A DNA stretch of 37,914 nucleotides from Geodermatophilus chilensis (GTDB lineage: Bacteria > Actinomycetota > Actinomycetes > Mycobacteriales > Geodermatophilaceae), in assembly GCF_002802985.1 (NCBI RefSeq), contig NZ_NVPT01000027.1, positions 1-37,914 on the forward strand, read 5' to 3'. A model generated the notes under the pieces. The model searched no databases, had not been told where the DNA came from, and worked only from the letters and a program-made list of their open reading frames with translations. The position numbers were made by a program, and so were the translations under genes. Of this stretch, positions 15,361 to 23,439 are shown in pieces. Each line of letters starts with the position of its first letter. Positions within the stretch are counted from its first letter, which is position 1.

Positions 15361-16404
15361 TCAGGCCGTGGCGAGGTCGGCGGCGGCCGGCTCGCGCGGG
15401 CCGGTGGCCGTCTCGTCGGCGTCGGGCAGCTGCAGGTGGGCCGGCACCGGCAGGTCGTAGAGCTTGGCCGCGTTGAGGCCGAGCACCTTCTTCTTCACCG
15501 CGGTGGTCAGCGGGGCGTACTCGGTCATGTCCTCGGGGATCTGGAAGTCCACGAAGCGCTCGACCAGCCACTTCGGCGTCCACAGCGCGTAGTCGCTGGA
15601 GAAGAGGATGCGGTCCTCGCCGAGCCAGTAGACGAGCTCGCCCATGATCTGCGCGAAGTAGCGCGGCCGGGTGTGGATGAACGGCATCGCGACGGCGAGG
15701 CCGGCGTGCACGTTCGGCTCCTGCGTGGCGATCCAGCAGAAGTCCTCCAGGCGCGGCAGCCCGCAGTGCTCGACGATGAACTCCAGGTCGGTGAAGTCCG
15801 AGGCGGCGTGGTCGACGTCGGCGACGTCGAAGGCGTCCCGGTCCAGCGGGCGGATGGTCGGGCCCTTGTGGACGTGGATGTTCCTGATGCCCAGCTCGCG
15901 GCAGGCCTCGAAGTAGCGGTAGGCCATCGGGTCGGTGAGCTTCCAGCCGCGGGACTCGCCGTGCCAGTCGGCGGTGTAGAGCTTCACGCCCTTGAGCTGC
16001 ATCCGCTCGGCGTTGGCCCGGAGCTCGGTCAGGCCGTTCTCGCCGTCGCGCGGGTCCCAGTAGTGGTTGTACGTCAGCTTGTCCGGGTGCGCCTGCGCGA
16101 GGGCGAAGGCCTCCTCGGTCTGCCCGAAGCCCCGGTGGTAGAACTCGCCGAGCCGGGCCGGCTGGAAGATCGCGTGGTCGACGATGCCGTCGACGAACAC
16201 GTCGCGCATCAGCCGCTCGCCGCCCTGGTAGAGGTACTCCTCGTAGCCCCAGACCTCGGACTCCGGGCTGAGGTTGCGGTGGTAGTCGTAGAAGCAGTCG
16301 ATGAACTGCTTCCCGTGGATGTTGCGCTGGTTCTCCGGCCGCGCGTCCCACAGGCCGATGTGGGCGTCCACGACGTAGTACTGCTCGCCGTCCTTGCTGT
16401 ACAT
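15361..16404 (-). CDS. amidohydrolase-2 family protein of the propane-monooxygenase-linked type
   Basis: A 347-residue TIM-barrel amidohydrolase (PF04909). It starts at ATG 16404 with GGAGG six bases upstream; a GTG at 16440 would add 12 residues. Distinctive stretches are NIHGKQFIDCFYDYHRNLSP, GGERLMRDVFVDGIVDHAIF, GVKLYTADWHGESRGWKL, NIHVHKGPTIRPLDRDAFDV, VEHCGLPRLEDFCWIATQEP and ILFSSDYALWTPKWLVE. This closely matches the amidohydrolase I know beside prm/mim propane monooxygenase genes. Metal-type residues are in NIHVHKG, FIVEHCG and SSDY. The N-terminal metal motif, usually HxH, reads HIG here (His15, Gly17), so one ligand seems missing. It is the first gene of a three-gene operon. Confidence 0.9.
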   Translation of the reverse strand: MYSKDGEQYYVVDAHIGLWDARPENQRNIHGKQFIDCFYDYHRNLSPESEVWGYEEYLYQGGERLMRDVFVDGIVDHAIFQPARLGEFYHRGFGQTEEAFALAQAHPDKLTYNHYWDPRDGENGLTELRANAERMQLKGVKLYTADWHGESRGWKLTDPMAYRYFEACRELGIRNIHVHKGPTIRPLDRDAFDVADVDHAASDFTDLEFIVEHCGLPRLEDFCWIATQEPNVHAGLAVAMPFIHTRPRYFAQIMGELVYWLGEDRILFSSDYALWTPKWLVERFVDFQIPEDMTEYAPLTTAVKKKVLGLNAAKLYDLPVPAHLQLPDADETATGPREPAAADLATA

Positions 16405-16492
16405 CTCCGGCCTCCGTCGGGTCTCTGTGGCAGCGGTCACACTCCCTGGCCGACGACGCTAGGCGGCGGCCGCCGTCCGCGGAACCGGTCGC

Positions 16493-16509
16493 TGTCTCAC
16501 TTTGGGACG
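16493..16509. promoter_or_regulatory. palindrome between amidohydrolase and GAF-Fis regulator
   Basis: TGTCTCA and TGGGACG are separated by CTT and pair as an imperfect inverted repeat (5 of 7 positions). It lies 83 bases before the regulator start and 89 before the amidohydrolase start, the expected place for an operator shared by a divergent pair. TGTCTCA-like half sites suit Fis-type HTH dimers; binding is inferred. Confidence 0.4.
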
Positions 16510-16591
16510 CCGTCCGGGCCGATCCGGCGCGTACAGTCCGGTGACACACGACACAGCGGGTCGGCCGTGCCCGCGGCCGGCGGAGGTGCCC

Positions 16592-18079
16592 GTGGACGTG
16601 CGCCCGGACGAGGGGTCGAGCGCGGCCGTCCCGCTGGATCCTGAGCTGGCCGGGCGGGCGGCGGCGCCGCGGCTGCGCGCCTCGTGGCGGCGCAGCCAGG
16701 GCTACGGCGTCCCCCCGGACGAGGTCGTCCCCGTCTTCAGCGGCTCGCCGGACACCGGGTCGCTGCTCTACGAGTGCGCGCACCGGGTGCTCACCGACCT
16801 GCAGGCCACCATCCCGAACGAGCCGGTCAGCCTCATGGTGGCCGACTCCGAGGGGCTGGTGCTCGCCCGGATCGGCGACGACCGCGACATCCAGCGGTCG
16901 CTGGACCGGGTGCACCTGGCACCCGGGTTCTCCTACAACGAGCGCAACGCCGGGACCAACGGCCTGGGCCTCTCCCTCGCCGACCGGGCGCCCTCGCTGG
17001 TCCGGGCCGAGGACCACTACGTCACCGACCTGCGCGGCTACACCTGCGCGGCCGCACCGGTGATCGAGCCGGTGACCGGCCAACTCGCCGGCAGCATCAA
17101 CCTCACGACGTGGTCGAGCAGCTCCTCCGGGCTGCTCCTGGGGCTGGCGCAGACGGCGGCCAACGCCACGAGCGCGCTCATGCTGGTGCGCGCCGGCGGC
17201 CGGACGGTGCGGCCGGCGCCGCGCGGCGAGGTCTTCCACGTCATCGGCAGCCACCTGGCCCCGGACGCCGGCGACCCCTGCGTCTCGGCGGCCTGGCGGA
17301 CGGCGACCGAGGAGGCCGCGGCCGCCGTCGCGGCCGGCCGGGGGACCGCGGTCGTGGGCGAGCCGGGGGCGGGCAAGGCCACGCTCGCCGCCCTCGCCCG
17401 CCGACGGCTGTCCTCGCGACAGCGGCTGCTGCACGCGCGCGCCCCGGAGACCGGCGACGTCGCGGCGTGGCTCGAGCTGTGGACGCCGGAGCTGCGCGAC
17501 GCCGACACCTGCGTCATCGTCTCCGGGCTGCCGCACCTGCCGGCGTGGGCGGCCGGCGAGCTCGCGCAGATCCTGACCGCGGTCCGGCGCCCCGGGCGGC
17601 CGCAGCCGTTCGTGCTGGCCGCGCCCGAGTTCGCCGCGATCCCCGAGCAGCTGGCGCAGCTGGCCGACGCCGTCGTCGAGGCCCCGCCGCTGCGGCTGCG
17701 GGGGGACGACGTCCTGCCGCTCGCGCGCTGGTTCGCCCGCCAGGAGCGGCACCGCGCGGTGGACGTCACCCCGCGGGCAGCCCGCGCGCTGGCCGGCTGC
17801 GCGTGGCCGGGCAACGTGCGGCAGCTGCGCCGCGTCGTCCGCGACGCCGTGGCCCGCGCCGACGTGGTCGACGTGCACCACCTGGCGCCGGAGGTGCTCG
17901 ACGGCGGCGCCCGCCCGCTCGGCCGGCTGGAGCGGCTGGAGCGGGACGAGATCATCCGCTGCCTCACCCGGCCCGACACCACGGTGACCCGCGCCGCCGA
18001 GGAGCTCGGCATCGGCCGCGCCACGCTCTACCGGAAGATCGCCCAGTACAAGATCACGGTGCCGCGGGCGACGGACTGA
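16592..18079 (+). CDS. GAF-AAA-like-Fis transcriptional regulator (AcoR/MimR type)
   Basis: A 495-residue regulator. The GAF-like sensor spans about residues 60-200, including SLMVADSEGLVLARIGDD, GFSYNERNAGTNGLGLSLAD and SINLTTWSSSSSG. A reduced AAA+-like region has a Walker-A-like GEPGAGKAT (residues 256-264) but no GAFTGA loop, consistent with activators in bacteria without sigma-54. It contains AWPGNVRQLRRVVRDAV and ends in a Fis-type HTH (TRAAEELGIGRATLYRKIAQ). GTG 16592 has CGGAGG five bases upstream and suits better than the far upstream TTG. It is divergent from the amidohydrolase operon, as the MimR-type regulators are in propane/acetone gene clusters. Confidence 0.88.
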   Translation: MDVRPDEGSSAAVPLDPELAGRAAAPRLRASWRRSQGYGVPPDEVVPVFSGSPDTGSLLYECAHRVLTDLQATIPNEPVSLMVADSEGLVLARIGDDRDIQRSLDRVHLAPGFSYNERNAGTNGLGLSLADRAPSLVRAEDHYVTDLRGYTCAAAPVIEPVTGQLAGSINLTTWSSSSSGLLLGLAQTAANATSALMLVRAGGRTVRPAPRGEVFHVIGSHLAPDAGDPCVSAAWRTATEEAAAAVAAGRGTAVVGEPGAGKATLAALARRRLSSRQRLLHARAPETGDVAAWLELWTPELRDADTCVIVSGLPHLPAWAAGELAQILTAVRRPGRPQPFVLAAPEFAAIPEQLAQLADAVVEAPPLRLRGDDVLPLARWFARQERHRAVDVTPRAARALAGCAWPGNVRQLRRVVRDAVARADVVDVHHLAPEVLDGGARPLGRLERLERDEIIRCLTRPDTTVTRAAEELGIGRATLYRKIAQYKITVPRATD

Positions 18080-18099
18080 GCGCGGCTCCGTCCCGGGTC

Positions 18100-18173
18100 G
18101 GCCCCGTCCAGAGGCTCGCCGCGGCCCCGTCCAGAGGCTCGCCGCGAGCCTGCGAGCGGTGAGGAGGACGGGG
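18100..18173. repeat. 23-bp tandem duplication plus hairpin between convergent genes
   Basis: A 23-base unit beginning GGCCCCGTCCAGAGGCTCGC is present twice in tandem (18100 and 18123). The second copy folds. Outer arms are CCCCGTCC (18125-18132) and GGACGGGG (18166-18173); inside is AGGCTCGC-C-GCGAGCCT (18135-18151). The core at 18141-18164 is 22/24 identical to one at 19807-19830. It lies between the convergent regulator and ALDH7 gene, where it could also stop transcription from both sides. Confidence 0.75.
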
Positions 18174-18182
18174 TCCTTCTAC

Positions 18183-19712
18183 TCAGACCGTGAACTCCAC
18201 CCCCTGGGCCAGGGGCAGCTCGCCGGAGAAGTTGATGGTGTTGGTCGACCGGCGCATGTAGCTGCGCCACGCGTCGGAGCCGGACTCCCGCCCGCCCCCG
18301 GTCTGCTTCTCCCCGCCGAAGGCCCCGCCGATCTCGGCTCCGGAGGTGCCGATGTTGACGTTGGCGATGCCGCAGTCCGAGCCGTCGGCGGCGAGGAACC
18401 GCTCGGCCTCGGCCTGGTCGGAGGTGAAGATGCTCGACGACAGGCCCTGCGGGACGTCGTTGTTCAGCGCGATCGCCTCCTCCAGCGTCCGGTAGGGCAG
18501 GACGTAGAGGACCGGCACGAAGGTCTCCTGCCGCACGATGTCGGTCTGCTCCGGCATCCGCACGATCGCCGGTTCCACGTACCAGGCGTCCGGCGCCTCG
18601 TCGGCGAGCCGGCGCTGCCCGCCCACGACGAGCTCGCCGCCCTGCTGGCGTGCGGCCTCGAGCGCGTCCTGCATCGCCTTGAACGCGGCGTCGTGGATGA
18701 GCGGACCGACCAGCGTCCCCTCCTCGGTCGGCGACCCGATGGGCAGGCGGCGGTACGCGGCGGCGAGCCGCTCGGTGAGGTCGTCGACGACGTCGACGTG
18801 GGCGATGACCCGGCGCATGGTGGTGCACCGCTGCCCGGCCGTGCCGGCGGCGGCGAAGACGACCCCGCGCGTGGTGAGGTCCAGGTCGGCCGACGGCGTC
18901 GCGATCGCGGCGTTGTTGCCGCCCAGCTCCAGCAGCGAACGGCCGAAGCGGTCGGCCACCCGCGGCCCGACCGCCCGGCCCATGCGGGTCGACCCGGTGG
19001 CGCTGAGCAGCGCGACGCCCGGGTGGGCGACCAGCGCCTCCCCCACGTCGGCGCCGCCGACGACCACCTGGCTCAGGTCGGCGGGGGCGCCGGTCTCGGC
19101 GATCGCCCGGTCGAGCAGGGCGGCCGAGGCGAGGGCCGAGAGCGGGGCGAGCTCGGAGGGCTTCCAGACCACCGGGTCCCCGCAGACGAGAGCGAGGGCG
19201 GTGTTCCACGACCAGACGGCCACCGGGAAGTTGAAGGCGCTGATGACGCCGACGACCCCCAGCGGGTGCCAGGTCTCCATGAGCCGGTGGCCGGGACGCT
19301 CGGAGCTGATCGTCTTCCCGTACAGCTGGCGGGAGAGCCCGACGGCGAACTCGCAGATGTCGATCATCTCCTGGACCTCGCCCAGGGCCTCGGAGCGGAT
19401 CTTGCCGACCTCGAGGGTGACCAGCGTGGCGAGGTCGGCCTTGTGCTCGCGCAGCAACTCGCCGAGGCGGCGCACCAGCCCGCCGCGGACGGGGGCGGGC
19501 ACGGTCCGCCAGACCCGGAACGCCTCGCCCGCCCGGGTCACGGCGGCGTCGACGCCGGCCGCGTCCTGCCACCGGACCGAGGCGATCGGCCGGCCGTTGA
19601 CCGGTGAGGTCACCGGCCGGTCGCCGGCGAGGGAGTCGAGGTCGACGCCGCAGCGGGCGGCGGCGTCCCGTGCCGAGCGGCTGAGGTCCTCGGCGGTGGG
19701 CAGGGTGGTCAC
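18183..19712 (-). CDS. ALDH7-family semialdehyde dehydrogenase (AmaB/antiquitin type)
   Basis: A 509-residue aldehyde dehydrogenase starting at GTG 19712, with AGGAGC upstream; longer readings run into the repeat. The nucleophile is Cys296 in GQRCTTMRR and the base is Glu262 in LLELGGNN. The C-terminal block FGGEKQTGGGRESGSDAW followed by MRRSTNTINFS is diagnostic of the antiquitin/ALDH7 family, which oxidises alpha-aminoadipate semialdehyde (in equilibrium with piperideine-6-carboxylate). The gene follows a DAO-family oxidase in the same orientation, like amaA-amaB of pseudomonads. Lysine/pipecolate catabolism is therefore the best guess. The gap between the two contains a hairpin repeat. 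Confidence 0.9.
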   Translation of the reverse strand: MTTLPTAEDLSRSARDAAARCGVDLDSLAGDRPVTSPVNGRPIASVRWQDAAGVDAAVTRAGEAFRVWRTVPAPVRGGLVRRLGELLREHKADLATLVTLEVGKIRSEALGEVQEMIDICEFAVGLSRQLYGKTISSERPGHRLMETWHPLGVVGVISAFNFPVAVWSWNTALALVCGDPVVWKPSELAPLSALASAALLDRAIAETGAPADLSQVVVGGADVGEALVAHPGVALLSATGSTRMGRAVGPRVADRFGRSLLELGGNNAAIATPSADLDLTTRGVVFAAAGTAGQRCTTMRRVIAHVDVVDDLTERLAAAYRRLPIGSPTEEGTLVGPLIHDAAFKAMQDALEAARQQGGELVVGGQRRLADEAPDAWYVEPAIVRMPEQTDIVRQETFVPVLYVLPYRTLEEAIALNNDVPQGLSSSIFTSDQAEAERFLAADGSDCGIANVNIGTSGAEIGGAFGGEKQTGGGRESGSDAWRSYMRRSTNTINFSGELPLAQGVEFTV

Positions 19713-19750
19713 GTGCAGCTCCTGGGGATCGGGACGGAGGTCCGACGGCG

Positions 19751-19840
19751 GGGTCCCGCCGCAAGCTCGCGAGAGAGGGACAGGGGCGGCCCCCTTGCAG
19801 GGTCCCGCCGCGAGCTTGCGAGCGGTGGGGGGCAAGGGGG
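19751..19840. repeat. GC-rich hairpin repeat, same family as at 18100-18173
   Basis: Two related 23-mers beginning GGGTCCCGCCGC occur at 19751-19773 and 19800-19822 (21/23 identical). The second lies inside a hairpin with perfect outer arms CCCCCTTGC (19790-19798) and GCAAGGGGG (19832-19840) and an inner CCGCGAGCTTGCGAGCGG. The core matches the element near 18150. It fills most of the 135-base gap between the oxidase stop and the ALDH7 start. Confidence 0.75.
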
Positions 19841-19847
19841 TCCTCTT

Positions 19848-21014
19848 TCAGACGATGTTCAGTTCTGGCCGGACGTCCGCGCCGGCGAAGCGCGCGGCGC
19901 TCAGGCCGGAGACGTCCACGAAGGGCTCCTCGTCCAGGTACAGGTCGCGCACGACCTCGCCCACGGCCGGCCCCATGAGGAAACCGTGCCCGGAGAAGCC
20001 GGTGGCGTAGAGGAAGCCCTCGACCGTGTCGGACCGGCCAATGAGGGCGTTGTGGTCCGGCGTCATCTCGTAGAGACCGGCCCACCCCCCGGCGATGCCG
20101 ACCTCGGCCAGGGCCGGCGCCCGCCGTTTGACCGCCTCACCGAGGCGCGGCAGCCAGGCGTCGGACCGGGTGAGCGCGAAGCCGGGGCTCTCCTCGGGGT
20201 CGGACATGCCGAGCAGCAGCCCCGGGCCCTCCCCGTGGAAGTAGAAGCTGGTCGCGAAGTCGATGGTGAAGGGCGTGTGCGGGTCCAGGCCGGGGACCGG
20301 CTCGGTCACCAGGATCTGCCGGCGCAGCGGCGTGACCGGCAGGTCGACCCCGGCCCACGCCCCCACCTCGGTCGACCAGGGCCCGGCGGCGCAGACGACG
20401 GTGTCGGTGCGGATCGTCCCGGCGTCGGTCCGCACGCCGGTGACCCGGCCGTCCCGGACGTCGATGCCGGTGGCCGGGCAGTGCGGCAGCAGCGTGGCGC
20501 CCGCCAGGCGGGCGGCCGCCGCGTAGCCGAGGACGACGGCCTCCGGGGTGCAGTGGCCGTCGGTCGGCGAGTACGCCGCGGCGAGCAGCCCGTCGGTGTC
20601 GATCAGCGGCGACAGCCTCTTGGCCTCCGCCACGCTGATCATCCGGCTCGGCACGCCGAGCTCGTTCTGCAGGGCGACGTTGGCCTCGAAGGCCCTGACG
20701 GCGAGCCGGCTGTCGAGCAGGAACAGGTAGCCGACCTCCCGGAGGTCGATGTCCTGGCCGAACCGCCGGGGGAAGTCGCGGAAGGTCTCCAGGCTGCGTG
20801 CGCCGAGCGCGATGTTGACCGGGTCGGAGAACTGCGCCCGGACGCCGCCGGCCGCCTTGCAGGTCGAGCCGGACCCGAGCGCGCCGGCGTCCAGCAGCAC
20901 GACGTCGCGCACCCCGGCCCGCGCCAGGGAGTGGGCCGAGCTCAGCCCCACCACGCCCCCGCCGATGACGACGACCGAGGCCGAGGAGGGCGGCGGGCGC
21001 CGGGGAGCGGTCAT
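19848..21014 (-). CDS. DAO-family FAD-dependent amino acid oxidase (AmaA-like)
   Basis: A 388-residue flavoprotein of the D-amino-acid/sarcosine oxidase fold (PF01266). The N-terminal FAD site is VVVIGGGVVGLSSAHSLA (GxGxxG at about residues 18-23). Later landmarks are AAGGVRAQFS, TDTVVCAAGPWSTEVGAWAG, the inner region LRRQILVTEPVP and a C-terminal GGWAGLYEMTPDHNALIG with ATGFSGHGFLMGPAVGEV. ATG 21014 has GAGGA seven bases upstream; GTG 21026 adds four residues. Together with the downstream ALDH7, an oxidase acting on pipecolate or a similar secondary or N-methyl amino acid is likely, giving an imine for the dehydrogenase. It is divergent from a LysR gene. Confidence 0.85.
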   Translation of the reverse strand: MTAPRRPPPSSASVVVIGGGVVGLSSAHSLARAGVRDVVLLDAGALGSGSTCKAAGGVRAQFSDPVNIALGARSLETFRDFPRRFGQDIDLREVGYLFLLDSRLAVRAFEANVALQNELGVPSRMISVAEAKRLSPLIDTDGLLAAAYSPTDGHCTPEAVVLGYAAAARLAGATLLPHCPATGIDVRDGRVTGVRTDAGTIRTDTVVCAAGPWSTEVGAWAGVDLPVTPLRRQILVTEPVPGLDPHTPFTIDFATSFYFHGEGPGLLLGMSDPEESPGFALTRSDAWLPRLGEAVKRRAPALAEVGIAGGWAGLYEMTPDHNALIGRSDTVEGFLYATGFSGHGFLMGPAVGEVVRDLYLDEEPFVDVSGLSAARFAGADVRPELNIV

Positions 21015-21084
21015 CACGGTCCTCACGGGGAAGGGGGGAACGCCGGGTGCGCTGCATCCTGCTGCCCGGCGACGTGCAGCACCA

Positions 21085-21122
21085 TCGACAGTTCCTCGAC
21101 CCTCCCGTTTAGCGTTCCTGCA
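21085..21122 (+). promoter_or_regulatory. candidate promoter of leaderless LysR gene
   Basis: TAGCGT (21110-21115) ends seven bases before the ATG at 21122, and TCGACA (21085-21090) lies 19 bases further upstream. No ribosome site precedes the ATG. The transcript would therefore begin at or next to the start codon, as in many actinobacterial leaderless mRNAs. Confidence 0.4.
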
Positions 21123-22030
21123 TGGACGCCGCCCTCGACCTGGTGAAGCTGCGCACCCTGGTGGAGATCCGGGAGACCGGCAGCATGACGGCGGCTGCGG
21201 CGGCCCTCGGGTACACGACCGGTGCGGTGTCGCAGCAGATGACCGCCCTCGAGCGGTCGGTGCGGGCCGAGCTGTTCGCCCAGGTCGGCCGGCGCATGCA
21301 CCTCACCGACGCCGGCCGGCTGCTCGCCGACCACGCGGTCGGCCTGCTGTCGCTGGCCCGGCAGACCGAGCTGGCGCTCGCCGGGCTGTCCGAGCGTCCG
21401 CAGGCGCGGGTCCTCATCGGTGTCTTCGGGACGGCGGCCGCGCTGCTGCCCCGGGCCCTGCAGCGGGTGCGCGAGCAGTGCCCCGGCGTCCGCCTGCGGT
21501 CGGTCGAGGTGGACGTCGACGACGCCACCTCCGCCGTGGCCGCCGGGCGGGTGGACCTCGCCTTCGGCGTGGACTACCCCCAAGCGCCCGTCCCGCGGGA
21601 CCGGGACGTGGCCCTGCTCGTGCTCGGCACCGAGCGCTTCTCGATGGCCACGGCGGCCGGTCGCGCGGCGCGGGGCACGGCGTCGCTGCGGGACTTCGCC
21701 GACGAGCCCTGGATCCTCCCCCCGGAGCAGAGCTCCTACGGCCGCGCCGTCCGCATGGCCTGCCGCCGCCTCGACTTCGAGCCCCGCGTCGACCACGTGG
21801 TGACCGACACGGCCTCGACCCTGGCCCTCGTCGCTGCCGGCCTCGGCGTCGCGCCGGTGACCGACCTGATGCTCGCGCTGCGCCGGGAGGGGCTGGCGAC
21901 GGTGCCGCTGGCCGACCGGGTGGAGCGGACCATGGTGCTGGCGCACCGCCGCGAGCCGGCACCGCAGCCCGGGGTGCGCGCGGTCATCGACGCCATCCGG
22001 CAGTCGGTGACCCCCGGCGCGACCGACTGA
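21122..22030 (+). CDS. LysR-family transcriptional regulator
   Basis: A 302-residue LysR regulator. The N-terminal winged helix-turn-helix reads LVKLRTLVEIRETGSMTAAA, AALGYTTGAVSQQMTALERS and ELFAQVGRRMHLTDAGRLLA. The co-inducer domain begins near residue 90 with ARVLIGVFGTAAALLPRALQ and includes ADEPWILPPEQSSYGRAVRM and AAGLGVAPVTDLML. It is divergent from the FAD oxidase, the usual position for a LysR activator of the neighbouring operon, so it probably controls the oxidase/ALDH7 genes. Confidence 0.93.
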   Translation: MDAALDLVKLRTLVEIRETGSMTAAAAALGYTTGAVSQQMTALERSVRAELFAQVGRRMHLTDAGRLLADHAVGLLSLARQTELALAGLSERPQARVLIGVFGTAAALLPRALQRVREQCPGVRLRSVEVDVDDATSAVAAGRVDLAFGVDYPQAPVPRDRDVALLVLGTERFSMATAAGRAARGTASLRDFADEPWILPPEQSSYGRAVRMACRRLDFEPRVDHVVTDTASTLALVAAGLGVAPVTDLMLALRREGLATVPLADRVERTMVLAHRREPAPQPGVRAVIDAIRQSVTPGATD

Positions 22031-22089
22031 GGGGCCTGCTCCGGACCACACGCCGGTTCGCCCTCCGGCGCCGGGCCGGTCGGTGTGGG

Positions 22090-23325
22090 TCAGTGCCCGC
22101 CCCCGTCGAGGACGGCGGCCAGCGCGTCGACGGCCAGGTCGATGTCGCCCGGCTCGACGACCAGCGGCGGGGACAGCCGGATGGTCTGCCCGTGCGCGTC
22201 CTTGACCAGGACGCCGCGCTCGGCCAGCCGCTCGCACGCGGCGCGCCCGGTCATCAGGCCGGGGTCGATGTCGATCCCGGCCCACAGCCCGCGCGTCCGC
22301 ACCGCCTGGACGCCGTGCCCGACCAGCCCGTCGAGCCGGTCCCGCAGCTGCACGCCGAGCTTGGCCGCGCGCTCCTGGTACTCGCCGGTCTCCAGCAGCC
22401 CCACCACGGCGTGCCCGATCGCGGCCGCGAGCGGGTTGCCGCCGAACGTCGACCCGTGGCTGCCCGGCGTCAGGACGTCGAGCACCGCGGAGGTGGACAC
22501 CACCGCCGAGACCGGGACGATGCCGCCGCCGAGGGCCTTGCCGAGCAGGTAGACGTCGGGGACGACGCCCTCCAGCTCGCAGGCGAAGGTGGCCCCGGTC
22601 CGGCCCAGCCCGGACTGGACCTCGTCGGCGACGAACAGCACCCCGGCGTCGGTGCAGGCCTGCCGCACCGCGGCGAGGTAGCCCGGCGGCGGCACGACCA
22701 CGCCGGCCTCGCCCTGCACCGGCTCGAGCAGCACCGCGACCGTCTCCGGGGTGAGCGCCGCCCGCAGCGCGTCGGCGTCGCCGTAGGGGACGACGGTGAA
22801 GCCCGGGGTGAAGGGGCCGAAGCCCTCGCGCGCCGAGTCGTCGGTGGAGAAGCTGACGATCGTGGTGGTGCGGCCGTGGAAGTTCCCCGCCGCGACGACG
22901 ATCCGCGCCTGCCCGGCGGGCACCCCCTTGACCTGGTGGCCCCAGCGCCGGACCACCTTGATCGCCGTCTCCACCGCCTCGGCCCCGGTGTTCATCGGCA
23001 GCACCAGCTCCATCCCGGCCAGCGCGGCCAGGTCACGCGCGAAGGGTCCGAGCCGGTCGTTGTAGAAGGCGCGGCTGGTGAGCGTCACCCGCTCCAGCTG
23101 CTCGCGGGCCGCCCGGAGCAGGACCGGGTGCCCGTGGCCGAAGTTCAGCGCCGAGTAGCCCGCCAGGCAGTCGAGGTAGCGACGGCCGTCGACGTCGGTC
23201 ACCCACGCCCCGCGCGCCTCGGCGACGACCACCGGGAGGGGGGCGTAGTTGTGCGCGGTGACCGTCTCGGTGAGCGCCGCGTGCCCGCTCGAGGACAGTC
23301 GGGTCCCGGTGCGCGGGGTGGTCAT
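22090..23325 (-). CDS. rocD: ornithine--oxo-acid aminotransferase
   Basis: A 411-residue class-III aminotransferase closely matching ornithine delta-aminotransferase. Landmarks include AHNYAPLPVVVAEARGAWV, LDCLAGYSALNFGHGHP, VLPMNTGAEAVETAIKVVRR, NFHGRTTTIVSFSTDD, GFGPFTPGFTVVPYGD, FVADEVQSGLGRTG and the PLP-lysine region YLLGKALGGG. The enzyme converts ornithine and 2-oxoglutarate to glutamate-5-semialdehyde and glutamate in arginine/ornithine use. An Lrp-type regulator is divergent from it, as is common for rocD in actinobacteria. No arginase or dimethylargininase gene is adjacent. Confidence 0.93.
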   Translation of the reverse strand: MTTPRTGTRLSSSGHAALTETVTAHNYAPLPVVVAEARGAWVTDVDGRRYLDCLAGYSALNFGHGHPVLLRAAREQLERVTLTSRAFYNDRLGPFARDLAALAGMELVLPMNTGAEAVETAIKVVRRWGHQVKGVPAGQARIVVAAGNFHGRTTTIVSFSTDDSAREGFGPFTPGFTVVPYGDADALRAALTPETVAVLLEPVQGEAGVVVPPPGYLAAVRQACTDAGVLFVADEVQSGLGRTGATFACELEGVVPDVYLLGKALGGGIVPVSAVVSTSAVLDVLTPGSHGSTFGGNPLAAAIGHAVVGLLETGEYQERAAKLGVQLRDRLDGLVGHGVQAVRTRGLWAGIDIDPGLMTGRAACERLAERGVLVKDAHGQTIRLSPPLVVEPGDIDLAVDALAAVLDGGGH

Positions 23326-23439
23326 GGGGGGCCTCCTCCAGGTCGGGCGTCGGACTCGCCACCGGCCGGCGGCCCGGGAGTGCCGGGCGGGGCCGTGTCC
23401 CGAAGGTTAGGAACACCGCCCGCAGTGATCAATGCGCCT

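Noticed and set aside
16441-16591. Sigma-54 (-24/-12) promoter for the GAF-Fis regulated operon
   Set aside because: No GG-N10-GC type match was found, the regulator lacks GAFTGA, and actinobacteria lack sigma-54.
14564-17881. Very long minus-strand frame of 1105 codons
   Set aside because: Only its 3' part (14564-15349) is real (DUF59 protein). The rest is antisense to the regulator and out of frame with the amidohydrolase, with Arg/Pro/Gly-rich low-complexity sequence.
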